Origin: Streptomyces vietnamensis
GTDB lineage: Bacteria > Actinomycetota > Actinomycetes > Streptomycetales > Streptomycetaceae
NCBI RefSeq assembly: GCF_000830005.1
Contig: NZ_CP010407.1
Location: forward strand, 8,506,001 to 8,570,000
DNA: 64,000 nucleotides
Direction of reading: 5' to 3'
A program made the position numbers and the translations under genes. Positions 19,509 through 27,354 of this stretch are shown piece by piece (position 1 is the stretch's first letter; each line of letters starts with the position of its first letter). Under the pieces are notes generated by a model. That model made no database searches. It worked only from the letters and a program-made list of their open reading frames with translations, and was not told the origin of the DNA.

Positions 19509-20467
19509 ACCACGGCATCGGCGCGGTGAGCGCGCTCACCCTCACCAGGACCGGCTCGGAGCTCGTCAGTGCCGACGCCGCCGGCCGCGTCCTGCGCTGG
19601 CGCCGGGAGACCGGCGAAGCACTCTGCCCCCTGCTGGTCGCCCACAAGCGCAGCGTCTGGTCGATGCTCCTCACGCCCGACGACCACGAGATCGTCACCG
19701 GCGGCAGCGACGGCACCCTGCGCCGCTGGAACCGGGCCACCTCCGCCGCCGTAACCGGCCCCTCCCCGGCCCACGACGACTGGATCCTCGCCCTGGGCAG
19801 GACCACCGACGGCGCCGAACTGCTCACCGCCGCCTACGACGGCACGGTACGGCGCTGGAACCGGACCGACGGCACCTCCCTCGCCCCGCCGCTGCCCGCC
19901 CACGACGGGGCCGTCCGCGCGATGACCCTCACCCCGGACGACGAGGAGATCGTCACCGCCGGCAACGACGGCGCCGTGCGCCGCTGGCGCCGCACGGACG
20001 CCGCCCTGCTGGCAGGCTTCGACGGTCACATCGGCCCCGTGCCGGCCGTGGCCGTCAGCGCCGACGGCGGCGAGATCGTCAGCGGCGGCAGGGACGGCAC
20101 GGTGCGCCGCTGGGACCGGGAGAGCGGCAGCCCGCTGGGCGAGCCCCTCGTGGCCGGTGTCCCCGTACGAGTCCTCGCCCTGACCACCGACGGCGAGATC
20201 GTCGCGGGCTGCGACGACGGCACCGTCCGCCGCTGGCAGCGCACCACCGGCAAGCCCGTGGGGACGCCCGTGGCCACCGGGCACCTCAGCGTCTGGGCGA
20301 TCACCGTCACCGCCGACGACAGGGAGATCATCACCGGCGGCTGGGACGGCTTCATCCACCGCTGGACCCGGGATCCGGCCGACCCCACCGTCCTGCGCCA
20401 GGCCACCCAGCAGACCCGGGTCGACACCGCGCCGCGCCTGGAGATCCGCGGCCCCACACCGTTCTGA
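19505..20467 (+). CDS. Seven-blade WD40-repeat protein, operon gene 5
   Basis: A 320-aa protein built almost wholly of WD40-type repeats of about 40-43 residues. Each ends in G-x-(V/L)-x-R-W: GRVLRW, GTLRRW, GTVRRW, GAVRRW, GTVRRW, GTVRRW, GFIHRW. Seven repeats fit one closed beta-propeller with almost no additional domain. WD40 propellers are non-catalytic interaction platforms, so this is likely an assembly or docking subunit. Start codon overlaps the stop of gene 4. No kinase or other fused domain is present, unlike many Streptomyces WD40 proteins. It has no signal peptide, which implies action in the cytoplasm or export with partners. Confidence 0.9.
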   Translation: MNHGIGAVSALTLTRTGSELVSADAAGRVLRWRRETGEALCPLLVAHKRSVWSMLLTPDDHEIVTGGSDGTLRRWNRATSAAVTGPSPAHDDWILALGRTTDGAELLTAAYDGTVRRWNRTDGTSLAPPLPAHDGAVRAMTLTPDDEEIVTAGNDGAVRRWRRTDAALLAGFDGHIGPVPAVAVSADGGEIVSGGRDGTVRRWDRESGSPLGEPLVAGVPVRVLALTTDGEIVAGCDDGTVRRWQRTTGKPVGTPVATGHLSVWAITVTADDREIITGGWDGFIHRWTRDPADPTVLRQATQQTRVDTAPRLEIRGPTPF

Positions 20468-20511
20468 CGCCCGCCGCCACAGGGAAGCGTGCCCGACGCA
20501 GGGAGCAGCCG

Positions 20512-22743
20512 ATGCCCGACATCGAGATCGACACCTCGCGTCTCACCGCGCCGTCGTTCACGGTGCCCGAGGCCGGCACCGGGCCGATCGACGGCTCGGT
20601 GACCCCGCCGCCCACGGTGACACTACCGGCCCCCGGCACCTACCACCTCATGCAGAGCCCCGCCCCTGCCTCCGACGTGGTCTTCGTGGTGGCCGAGGAC
20701 GGCACGCTCGACTTCGACGCGGCACTCGACGGCATCGTCGAAGGCCGCGCCACCCACCGCCTGACCCTGCACGGGCTGCCCGTACACCTGGACGCCACCG
20801 CCCTGGACCATGACCTGAGGCTGGAGATCGGCGGCCCGGCGCTGCCCGCTGACCGACCCCACGATCTCGCCCTGCTGCCCTGTCAGCGATACCGCCTCAG
20901 CGGAGGAAACGGAAACCTGGCCTTCGCGCTTCCCGTCACCGGCTCGATCCAACTCGATCCGGACGCCGCTGGTTTCGCCTCGGCGTCCGGCAATGCGCTG
21001 ACCGTTCAGGGCCGCACGATCCGCATCGACGGAACAGCACTGTCCCACGACGTGGAGCCGACCGGCCTTTCCGGGCCGAGCTTCCTTCCGCGCGCGTCGG
21101 TGAACGAGCTGACGCTCCTGCCGGCGGACGGCTACGGCTTCCAGCCCGGATCCGGACTCGTCGCGGACCTGAAGTTCGGAGTCGACCGTGACGGGCACGT
21201 CTACGTCGACTTCGAGTTCACCGGCTTCGCGTCGGCGGTCGAGGACACGCTCGTCCTGCACGGTTACCCGGTCCTGATCGACACGACGGCCGCGGACAGC
21301 GACCTCGTCGGGCTGAGCAACATCTCGGCGTCCACCCCCGGCCCACCACCGAACCGCCGCGGCCCCCGGGAGATCCTCTACGTCCTGCTGCCCGCCCGCG
21401 GCTATCTGCCGCAGACGGTGAACGGCGTCCTGCGGACGGGGTTCGACTTCGAGCGGGACGGCACCGTCACCTTCCCCTACTCGGCGGCCGGCCGCTACGG
21501 CGTCGCGTCCCCCACCGCACCCACCCCGTCCGAGCAGGGGCAGGAAGTCACCCTCAACGCCCTGGTGCGCCCGACGGACGCCGACGCGGGCCCGCCCCGC
21601 GGCACGGTGACCTTCTCCCTTCAGCAGGGACCGCCCCTCGGTACCGCCGAGGTGGACGACCAGGGGCGGGCGAGCATCACCACGAGCGATCTGCCGCTCG
21701 GCGACAGCGTCATCGCCATCGACTACGCGGGAGGCGATGCCTTCGTGCCGGCCAGTACCACCGTCCCTCATCACGTCAACCCAAGGCAGGGCAAGCCCGT
21801 CGGGGACGCACCGCTGGCGGAGGTCTTGGACTGGGCGCTGCTGCCCACCCTCGCCCTGATGGCCGACCCGCACGCGGTCGACGGCCACGTCAAGCTGGCC
21901 CAGAGCCTGCTGAACGCCGCTGGAGCCGCAACGCCCGCCCTCGTCGTCGACGGCAACTTCGGCGTCCTGACCCAAGACGCCGTACACACCTTCCGCGCCG
22001 GACCGATCCTCACCCCCGGGGACGACATCGACACACCCGTCTGGTTCGCGCTCGCCGTGGCCGCGCCCTGCCCCCTCCTGGAACCCGGCCCCCGTATCCC
22101 GCCCATGACGGGGCCGCCGGTGGCCGTCGTCCAGCGCCTGCTGAACCAGCAGGGCGCCGAGCCGCCCCTCGACGACGACGGGAAGTACGGACCCAAGACG
22201 GAGACCGCGGTACGGACCTTCCAGATGGCCCACGGCCTCACCGTCACCGGAACCGTGACCCCCGAGACCTGGGTCGCGCTCGCCGGCCCACCGCCCACCC
22301 CGACCCCCTCCGACCCGTCCGGCTCCAGGAGCATGCGCCTGACGTTCTCCTACGACAGCGCGGACTGGGCGCAGGGCGGCCCGGTCGTCCGGTTCGTCTC
22401 GCGGGAGGACCTGGAGATGACCGCCCCGCTCGCCGCCGATCCCGACGACTCCCCCCACGGCCGCGCCGGGTTCTGGTACGAGCTCCGCGATGCGGCCGGC
22501 CGGGTGCTGTACCGGCGTGCCCGGCACCGGCCGATCGCCGTCCTCCGGGAGGTCACGGGCCCCGGAGACGACGGCGGTCTCGTCGCCCTCCCCGTCGACG
22601 CTCCCCGGGGCACCTTCGAGCTGATTGCGCCCTTGCTGCCGGAAGGCGCCTCGGTCGTACTGTTCAGCAGCCCGCCCGATCCGGACCGGCTGGACGAACC
22701 GGCGTCCGAGATCTTCTCCCTGCCCCTCGACCAGCCGCTTTGA
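20512..22743 (+). CDS. Repeat / Ig-like / double peptidoglycan-binding protein, operon gene 6
   Basis: A 743-aa modular protein. Residues ~40-320 hold four imperfect repeats of ~65-70 residues with the pattern L-L-P-x-x-G-Y ... D-G-x-(V/L) ... G-F-A-S-A ... L-x-L-x-G-x-x-V-x-I-D. Residues ~345-425 look like a bacterial Ig-like (Big_3-type) domain (QEVTLNALVRP, GTVTFSLQQGPPLG). Two PG_binding_1-type three-helix domains follow: residues ~455-490 (VKLAQSLLNAAG...VDGNFGVLTQDAVHTF) and ~535-585 (AVVQRLLNQQG...DGKYGPKTETAVRTFQ). The last ~130 residues (FWYELRDAAGRVLYRRARH) are a further beta domain. PG-binding modules usually dock on cell wall, yet no signal peptide is visible. It ends 10 bp before the peptidase gene. 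Confidence 0.85.
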   Translation: MPDIEIDTSRLTAPSFTVPEAGTGPIDGSVTPPPTVTLPAPGTYHLMQSPAPASDVVFVVAEDGTLDFDAALDGIVEGRATHRLTLHGLPVHLDATALDHDLRLEIGGPALPADRPHDLALLPCQRYRLSGGNGNLAFALPVTGSIQLDPDAAGFASASGNALTVQGRTIRIDGTALSHDVEPTGLSGPSFLPRASVNELTLLPADGYGFQPGSGLVADLKFGVDRDGHVYVDFEFTGFASAVEDTLVLHGYPVLIDTTAADSDLVGLSNISASTPGPPPNRRGPREILYVLLPARGYLPQTVNGVLRTGFDFERDGTVTFPYSAAGRYGVASPTAPTPSEQGQEVTLNALVRPTDADAGPPRGTVTFSLQQGPPLGTAEVDDQGRASITTSDLPLGDSVIAIDYAGGDAFVPASTTVPHHVNPRQGKPVGDAPLAEVLDWALLPTLALMADPHAVDGHVKLAQSLLNAAGAATPALVVDGNFGVLTQDAVHTFRAGPILTPGDDIDTPVWFALAVAAPCPLLEPGPRIPPMTGPPVAVVQRLLNQQGAEPPLDDDGKYGPKTETAVRTFQMAHGLTVTGTVTPETWVALAGPPPTPTPSDPSGSRSMRLTFSYDSADWAQGGPVVRFVSREDLEMTAPLAADPDDSPHGRAGFWYELRDAAGRVLYRRARHRPIAVLREVTGPGDDGGLVALPVDAPRGTFELIAPLLPEGASVVLFSSPPDPDRLDEPASEIFSLPLDQPL

Positions 22744-22753
22744 AGGAGGACCG

Positions 22754-24604
22754 GTGAAGGTCGTCGACTTCGCCCTCGGGGATGTGAGCCGGGTCGCCCA
22801 CGGCTGGACCGTCGCCGTGCTGCCCGAGGGTTACACACAGGCCGAACTCGACGCCGGGCTGTTCGACGCGGACGTGGCGAAGTTCGTCAAACGGCTGCTG
22901 GTGACCCCGCCGTTCAGCGATGCCGGCCTGCGGCCACTGCTGAACGTGGTCAAGGTCCGCAAGGCGTCGGCGCACACCGGAAACACCATCCACCTCATCA
23001 CTCCGACCCCCACCACGTCCCCCTTCGGCACCATGTTCGGCGCCATGTTCGGCCGGGACCTCTTCCAAGGGCATCAGATCGAACGTGCCATTTACGGCGA
23101 TGACGTTGCCGTGAAGGATGCCGTGCACAACGAGCCCGGCCTCAAGGCGGTGAACCACTTCCTCGTCTTGATAAACAACACCCAGACCGACGGCGGATGC
23201 ATGCATAACGAGGTCGGCTGGTTCACCAAATTCAGCGCTTCCTGGCCCGACGTGGCCATCCATGAACTCGGGCACCAGGCGTTCAGACTCGCCGACGAAT
23301 ATCCCTATCGGAACGACTCCTCGGACCCGGTGTCCACGTACCCCGGTAGCGACCCGACCGAGCCCAACATCACCACGGTCACCGACGTCGCCACCATGAA
23401 GTGGTCCGAGGTCCTCACTCTGCCGCAGTCCCAGGTCCCCACCACGATGCGGGCCACTCCTTGCGTGCGGAACCACCCGGTCATCGCGGCGAACCCGCCG
23501 ATTCCCGCGGACGCCGTGGGTGCCTACGAGGGCGCGCAACACCACGACTGCGGCGTCTTTCGGCCGTCACTCCAGTGCCGCATGCGGGAGGAAACTCGCC
23601 CGTTCTGCCGGGTGTGCGAGATGACCGCACATATCGACATCGGCCATTACCTGGTCGACGCGCGCGCCGGAAGTGAGTACGGTGCCGGGGCCTGGACGCA
23701 TGTGCAGAGCTTCGCGGCCGGTGCGAACCCGGAGCGCATGCTGTCGTACAACGCGGCCACAGGCGCCTACGCGATCTCCGCCGCCGCCACCTACCGGTTC
23801 CCGACCCGCCGCCCCGACGGCACTCCGCCGATCGACTCCCACAACCCGACGGTCGGAACCGGATCCCTCGGCGCCGACTGGACCTGGCTGGCCCCCTTCG
23901 ACTTCGGTGGAAGTCCCCACTACTTCGGCCATCAGTTCGGCTCCGGTACGCAGGGCATCTTCGCGACGGACGCGACGTTCACGTCGGTCGGCCTCACCCA
24001 CGCCACCCCACCTGGTCACGCCTCGCACACCCACGTTGTGACCCTCAACCTGGGCGGGGCCCCGCACTACATCGGCTACAACAGTCTCACCGGAGACGCC
24101 GGCCTGTTCCGCCTCGACAGCGACACCGCCGATCCGGTGCCCGTTTCCACGATGCAGTGGGGCGTCGGCCACACGGCCGTCGTGCCCATCATGATCGGCA
24201 GCGAGCCCTACGTCATGACCTACCGGATGAGCACCGGCGAGTTGATGATCCGTCATCTCACCCCGTCCGGTTTCACCATGGCCTTCGCATCGCCATCCGG
24301 ATTCTGGAAACGCAACGTCACCCATGTGGCACTGCTGGATCTCGACAACCGCCCGTACCTCGTCCGCTACTCCGGCTTCGACGGCAGGGCCGCCGTCCAT
24401 CACGTGCGTGACGGCGGGACAGGTGTCGACCTGGTGTGCCGCGTTCCGTCCCTCGGCCCCGGCGCTCTGTCGATTCTCGGTGCGGGCGCACCAGTGATGG
24501 GTCGCGTGCAACTTCCCGAGCCGAACAGCGGCAAGAGCCCGTGGCTGTACATCTACAACGCCCTGAAGCAGACACTGAACCTCACTCCCGTGGAGGCGCG
24601 TTGA
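22754..24604 (+). CDS. M64-like zinc metallopeptidase with C-terminal propeller-like half, operon gene 7
   Basis: GTG start at 22754 behind AAGGAGGA; 616 aa. The catalytic region carries HELGHQAFRLADEY at ~169, the HExxH...D zinc motif of the M64 (IgA-peptidase-like) family, preceded by LPEGYTQAEL (~22) and NHFLVLINNTQTDGG (~136) blocks usual in that family. A Cys-rich motif follows (CRMREETRPFCRVCEM, ~274). The C-terminal ~290 residues contain repeated W/F-G-x-G-H-x segments with regular ~45-residue spacing (for example LNLGGAPHYIGYNS), suggesting a beta-propeller or lectin-like binding half. No signal peptide is seen. As the last gene of the operon it is the only clear enzyme, so proteolysis of a protein target is the most testable activity of the system. 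Confidence 0.88.
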   Translation: MKVVDFALGDVSRVAHGWTVAVLPEGYTQAELDAGLFDADVAKFVKRLLVTPPFSDAGLRPLLNVVKVRKASAHTGNTIHLITPTPTTSPFGTMFGAMFGRDLFQGHQIERAIYGDDVAVKDAVHNEPGLKAVNHFLVLINNTQTDGGCMHNEVGWFTKFSASWPDVAIHELGHQAFRLADEYPYRNDSSDPVSTYPGSDPTEPNITTVTDVATMKWSEVLTLPQSQVPTTMRATPCVRNHPVIAANPPIPADAVGAYEGAQHHDCGVFRPSLQCRMREETRPFCRVCEMTAHIDIGHYLVDARAGSEYGAGAWTHVQSFAAGANPERMLSYNAATGAYAISAAATYRFPTRRPDGTPPIDSHNPTVGTGSLGADWTWLAPFDFGGSPHYFGHQFGSGTQGIFATDATFTSVGLTHATPPGHASHTHVVTLNLGGAPHYIGYNSLTGDAGLFRLDSDTADPVPVSTMQWGVGHTAVVPIMIGSEPYVMTYRMSTGELMIRHLTPSGFTMAFASPSGFWKRNVTHVALLDLDNRPYLVRYSGFDGRAAVHHVRDGGTGVDLVCRVPSLGPGALSILGAGAPVMGRVQLPEPNSGKSPWLYIYNALKQTLNLTPVEAR

Positions 24605-24720
24605 CCAAGGGGCGGACGTGTGAACCCATGGCTGATGCCGCCGTTCTTGTCCATCTTGAAACGGAGGCTCTCCACCTTGCCCGGGTTCTTGAACGCGTAC
24701 GGCCCCATGGCGAACGCGGC
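24605..24720 (-). other. Short coding-like segment of unknown origin
   Basis: Between the M64 gene and the truncated IS, the minus strand reads a plausible protein segment (YAFKNPGKVESLRF, then KMDKNGGISHGF) without stops. It has no clear start or end and I do not recognise it. It may be the remnant of a gene interrupted by the insertion sequence, or chance. Confidence 0.25.
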
Positions 24721-24735
24721 AGCCGACGCCGAAGG

Positions 24736-25327
24736 TGTTCACGGATGGCTCGTGACGAATACGCCTTGTCGGCCAACACGGCCACTGGTCGGGTCCGAGG
24801 TCGTCCACGCCTTCGCGGAACTCGCAGGCGGGCCATCACGTCAGCGAAGGCAGGCGCGTCACCGGCCTGTCCGGCGGTGAGGTGGAAGGCCAGGGGCCGG
24901 CAGTCGCCGTCGGCCGCGAGATGGATCTTCGTGGTCAGCCCGCCGTGGGACCGGCCGATGGCGTGGTCGTCCGGCTCGCCGGCCGGGGCCCCTTTTCACG
25001 GGCTCCGGCCGCGTGCTGGTGGGCCCGCACAATCGTGGAATCCACCGAGACGACCCGGTTCAGCTCCTCGTCGGCGTCCGCCTGTGCCAGAAGCGCGGTG
25101 AACACCCACTCCCACGTACCGTCGACGGACCACATCCGCAACCGGTTGTAGACACCCCGCCAGTTGCCGTACTCCTCCGGCAGCCGCATCCACCGTGCCC
25201 CGGTCTGAAACTTCCAGGCGATGGCGTCGATCACCTCTCGGTGGTCCCGCCACCGACCGCCCTGCCTCGGCGTCCGGTCCGGAAGCAACGGCTCGATCCG
25301 CGCCCACTGCGCATCAGTCAACGGCAC
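24736..25327 (-). mobile_element. Truncated IS5-family insertion sequence (orfA/orfB type)
   Basis: OrfA starts at 25327 (PLTDAQWARIEPLLPDRTPR) and contains WKFQTGARWMRLPEEYG, then VSVDSTIVRAHQHAAGAREKG. A run of four A then four G on the minus strand (24989-24996) is a classical slippery site. After it, orfB continues in another frame with GRSHGGLTTKIHLAADGD, PLAFHLTAGQAGDAPAF and VLADKAYSSRAIREHLRRR. It breaks off at about 24740, losing the last third including the final catalytic Glu region. It cannot transpose on its own. It sits immediately behind the seven-gene operon, mirroring the dead IS5-type element in front of it. Confidence 0.85.
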
Positions 25328-25363
25328 ATCCGGACAAACGATCAGGCGACGAGGAAGGAGCGG

Positions 25364-25690
25364 CTACACGCAGCCAGCGCGATCGGCCCTGCCGACGGTG
25401 GCCCACCAGTCGATCACTCGGGCTGCCATCGCGTCCGGTCGCAGGCCCAGAGGGTCGAGACCGAAGTGATCCTCCAGCTCTTGCCGCAGAAACGCACCAA
25501 TATCCGCCTGGTCCGCGCCACCCCGGAGGCGCTGGAGCAAAGGAGCGAGCATGCAGTCGTACTCGTCTTGCACGTCGTCGGCGACGCCGATCGGATCCCA
25601 CTCATTGAGCAGATGCCGCAGGTCGTTCTCGGCGGCGTCGGTTCCAGGTCGCATCGCTCCAGGGTGCCACCCGGGAACCGCCGTCATCAC
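25364..25690 (-). CDS. Small acidic hypothetical protein
   Basis: A 108-aa acidic protein with a good ribosome site (GGAGGGG before GTG-ATG at 25690/25687). The central sequence (LLNEWDPIGVADDVQDEYDC, LAPLLQRLRGG, FLRQELEDHFGLDP) resembles a widespread family of small Streptomyces proteins, DUF1871-like, sometimes found beside polymorphic toxins as possible immunity proteins. No toxin gene is adjacent here. No membrane segment or known active site is present. Function unknown; the immunity idea rests only on family resemblance. Confidence 0.7.
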   Translation of the reverse strand: MMTAVPGWHPGAMRPGTDAAENDLRHLLNEWDPIGVADDVQDEYDCMLAPLLQRLRGGADQADIGAFLRQELEDHFGLDPLGLRPDAMAARVIDWWATVGRADRAGCV

Positions 25691-25777
25691 TCGCCCCTCC
25701 GTGATCCAAACGAAACCGCCTAGCGCTCAGACGCGCATTCCGAGCACTTCCCGAGCATTCTCCGGAGAGGACATTTC

Positions 25778-26560
25778 GTGTACCAGTCCCAGCCCGATGA
25801 CGAACTCGCCGGTGAGCCCCACTGTGGCGGCGCCGCCGTGTACGGGAGCCCCTCGGTCCCGAGGAGGCGGCGCCAGCTCATTGCCGCGGTGCCCCTCGTG
25901 TCGTTGCTGATCGGTGCTGTCGTGGTGGACCGGGTCGCCGCGGCCCGTGCGGAAGGCCGAACGGCTCAGGCGTTCCAGGACGGCATGGGGACCGCGGAGC
26001 GGCCTTCGGCGCACGTCGGTGGCTTCCCCGTGCTGACCCAGCTGGCCGAGGGTCGTCTGAGCCACGTCGACCTCACCGCCCACGACATACCTGCCGACGG
26101 CTCGGCACGGCCCCTGCCGGTGACGAAGCTGACGGTCGGCCTCGACGGTCTGAAGACCTCGGGGAGCGCCGACGAGGCGCATGCCCGCAGCGTCGAGGCG
26201 ACCGCGTTCGTGTCGTACGAGGACGTGTCGGCCGCGCTCGGCGTGAGCCTGTCGCGAGGTGACGAGCCGGGGCGGATCAACGCGACGGCCGGTCTGCCGC
26301 TCGTCGGCGACGTGACCGTGAGTGCGGCCCTCTCCGCGGCGAAGGGCAACCGCATCGCCTTCGCGGACGTCCGTACGGTCAAGGGCGAGCTGATCCCGCC
26401 CTTGAAAGCGCTGCTCGACAAGGCCCTGGAAGAGCCCGTCCCGCTGGAGAACGTCCCCGAAGGGCTGCACCTGCGCTCGGTCACCACGGAGAACGGGATT
26501 GACGCCCGCTTCACCGGCCGCTCGGTCACCTTCCGTCCGAGCTCGTCGTCCACCGCGTAG
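25778..26560 (+). CDS. DUF2993 (LmeA-like) lipid-binding membrane-anchored protein
   Basis: A 260-aa protein from GTG 25778 with a GGAGAGG site. The cytoplasmic N-terminus is followed by one hydrophobic helix (LIAAVPLVSLLIGAVVV at ~35-51) and an extracytoplasmic domain. That domain has the DUF2993 hallmarks: an FPVLTQLAEGRLSHVDLTAHDI segment and repeated strand-turn units (VEATAFVSYEDVSAALG, INATAGLPLVGDVTVSAAL). LmeA of mycobacteria is a phospholipid-binding protein with an envelope role, so a similar envelope role is inferred. It converges on the TetR gene 24 bp downstream and has no operon partner. Confidence 0.85.
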   Translation: MYQSQPDDELAGEPHCGGAAVYGSPSVPRRRRQLIAAVPLVSLLIGAVVVDRVAAARAEGRTAQAFQDGMGTAERPSAHVGGFPVLTQLAEGRLSHVDLTAHDIPADGSARPLPVTKLTVGLDGLKTSGSADEAHARSVEATAFVSYEDVSAALGVSLSRGDEPGRINATAGLPLVGDVTVSAALSAAKGNRIAFADVRTVKGELIPPLKALLDKALEEPVPLENVPEGLHLRSVTTENGIDARFTGRSVTFRPSSSSTA

Positions 26561-26583
26561 GGGGAGCGGACGCCGGGGATCGG

Positions 26584-27219
26584 TCAGGCGAGGTCGGGGA
26601 GGGGGCGCCGGGCGACCTCGTGGGCGTCGTCCGGCGGGACGCCCAGCATGCGCAGGACCATCTCGGCGAGGTTCACCGCGGCCTCGTCGCCGTCCACATC
26701 GGGGCGGGCGAATCGCAGCTCCACCAGGGACAGCAGGGTTCCACCCAGTGCGGACAGGGCCACTGTCGGGTCGGCGGCGGTGAAGCGGCCGGAGGCCATG
26801 CCGACCTCGATGTCCCGGAGGGCCCGTCGGGTCAGGCCGTTGTCCGAGTGGATGTGGCCCAGGCCGCGGCGGCGCAGCACCTGCATCAGCTCCGGGTGCG
26901 ACTCGGCCATGCGGGCGCTGAGCCGGAAGCCCGTCGCGACGAGCTCCGCGGGGTCGTCGATGCCGGCCAGGTGCTCGTCGAAGGTCTGGCCGAACTCCTC
27001 CAGCGCATCCTGCACCGCGGCCTCGAAGAGCTCCGTCTTCGAGTCGAAGTGGTTGTAGAACGAGCCGAAGCCGACGTCGGCGCGCTCGGCGATCACCTGG
27101 ATGCTGACGCTGGTGTCCCCGGTCTCGGCGAGTATCCGGCGGGCCGCGCGGACGAGAGCTCCGCGGGTCTCGGCGCGACGCCGCTCGAATCGGTTGCTGG
27201 GCGGGGCTGACGTAGGCAT
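26584..27219 (-). CDS. TetR-family transcriptional regulator of the aromatic cluster
   Basis: A 211-aa regulator with a canonical N-terminal helix-turn-helix (ETRGALVRAARRIL, VSIQVIAERADVGFGSFYNH, FDSKTELFEAAV; residues ~18-68) and a variable ligand-binding C-terminus. It is transcribed divergently from the extradiol dioxygenase operon across a 135-bp spacer with two palindromes (27260-27273 and 27314-27330). By family behaviour it is probably a repressor released by a pathway substrate or intermediate. Regulation of the neighbouring operon and of itself is inferred from layout, not shown. Effector unknown. Confidence 0.9.
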   Translation of the reverse strand: MPTSAPPSNRFERRRAETRGALVRAARRILAETGDTSVSIQVIAERADVGFGSFYNHFDSKTELFEAAVQDALEEFGQTFDEHLAGIDDPAELVATGFRLSARMAESHPELMQVLRRRGLGHIHSDNGLTRRALRDIEVGMASGRFTAADPTVALSALGGTLLSLVELRFARPDVDGDEAAVNLAEMVLRMLGVPPDDAHEVARRPLPDLA

Positions 27220-27259
27220 ACGCAGAGTCTAACCGTCGAGACGATGACGATCGCAGTCC

Positions 27260-27273
27260 TGATGAATTCATCA
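27260..27273. promoter_or_regulatory. Perfect 14-bp palindrome, likely TetR operator 1
   Basis: TGATGAATTCATCA, a perfect palindrome 41 bp upstream of the TetR start and 81 bp before the dioxygenase start. Its half-site TGATGA recurs in the second element at 27314. Size and position suit a TetR dimer site. Confidence 0.65.
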
Positions 27274-27291
27274 TTTCCCGTTGCGGACACC

Positions 27292-27330
27292 TTGACGATT
27301 GAACTGTCACAGTTGATGATTTCCTCATTA
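27292..27330 (+). promoter_or_regulatory. Second, imperfect palindrome (27314-27330) over a possible promoter
   Basis: TGATGATTTCCTCATTA at 27314-27330 is an imperfect version of the upstream palindrome (outer bases TGATGA / TCATTA). A -35-like TTGACG lies at 27292-27297, so the palindrome would cover the -10 region of a promoter reading into the dioxygenase gene. Binding here would block transcription. The -10 itself is weak and the assignment is tentative. Confidence 0.45.
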
Positions 27331-27354
27331 GAGCAATGTTGCTTGGAGGACACC

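Noticed and set aside
6362..24604. Contractile injection system or phage tail locus
   Set aside because: Giant genes and a wall-binding protein suggested it, but there is no sheath, tube, baseplate, spike or AAA ATPase gene in the interval.
6362..24604. Modular PKS/NRPS biosynthetic cluster
   Set aside because: The long genes lack ketosynthase, adenylation, condensation or carrier-protein motifs.
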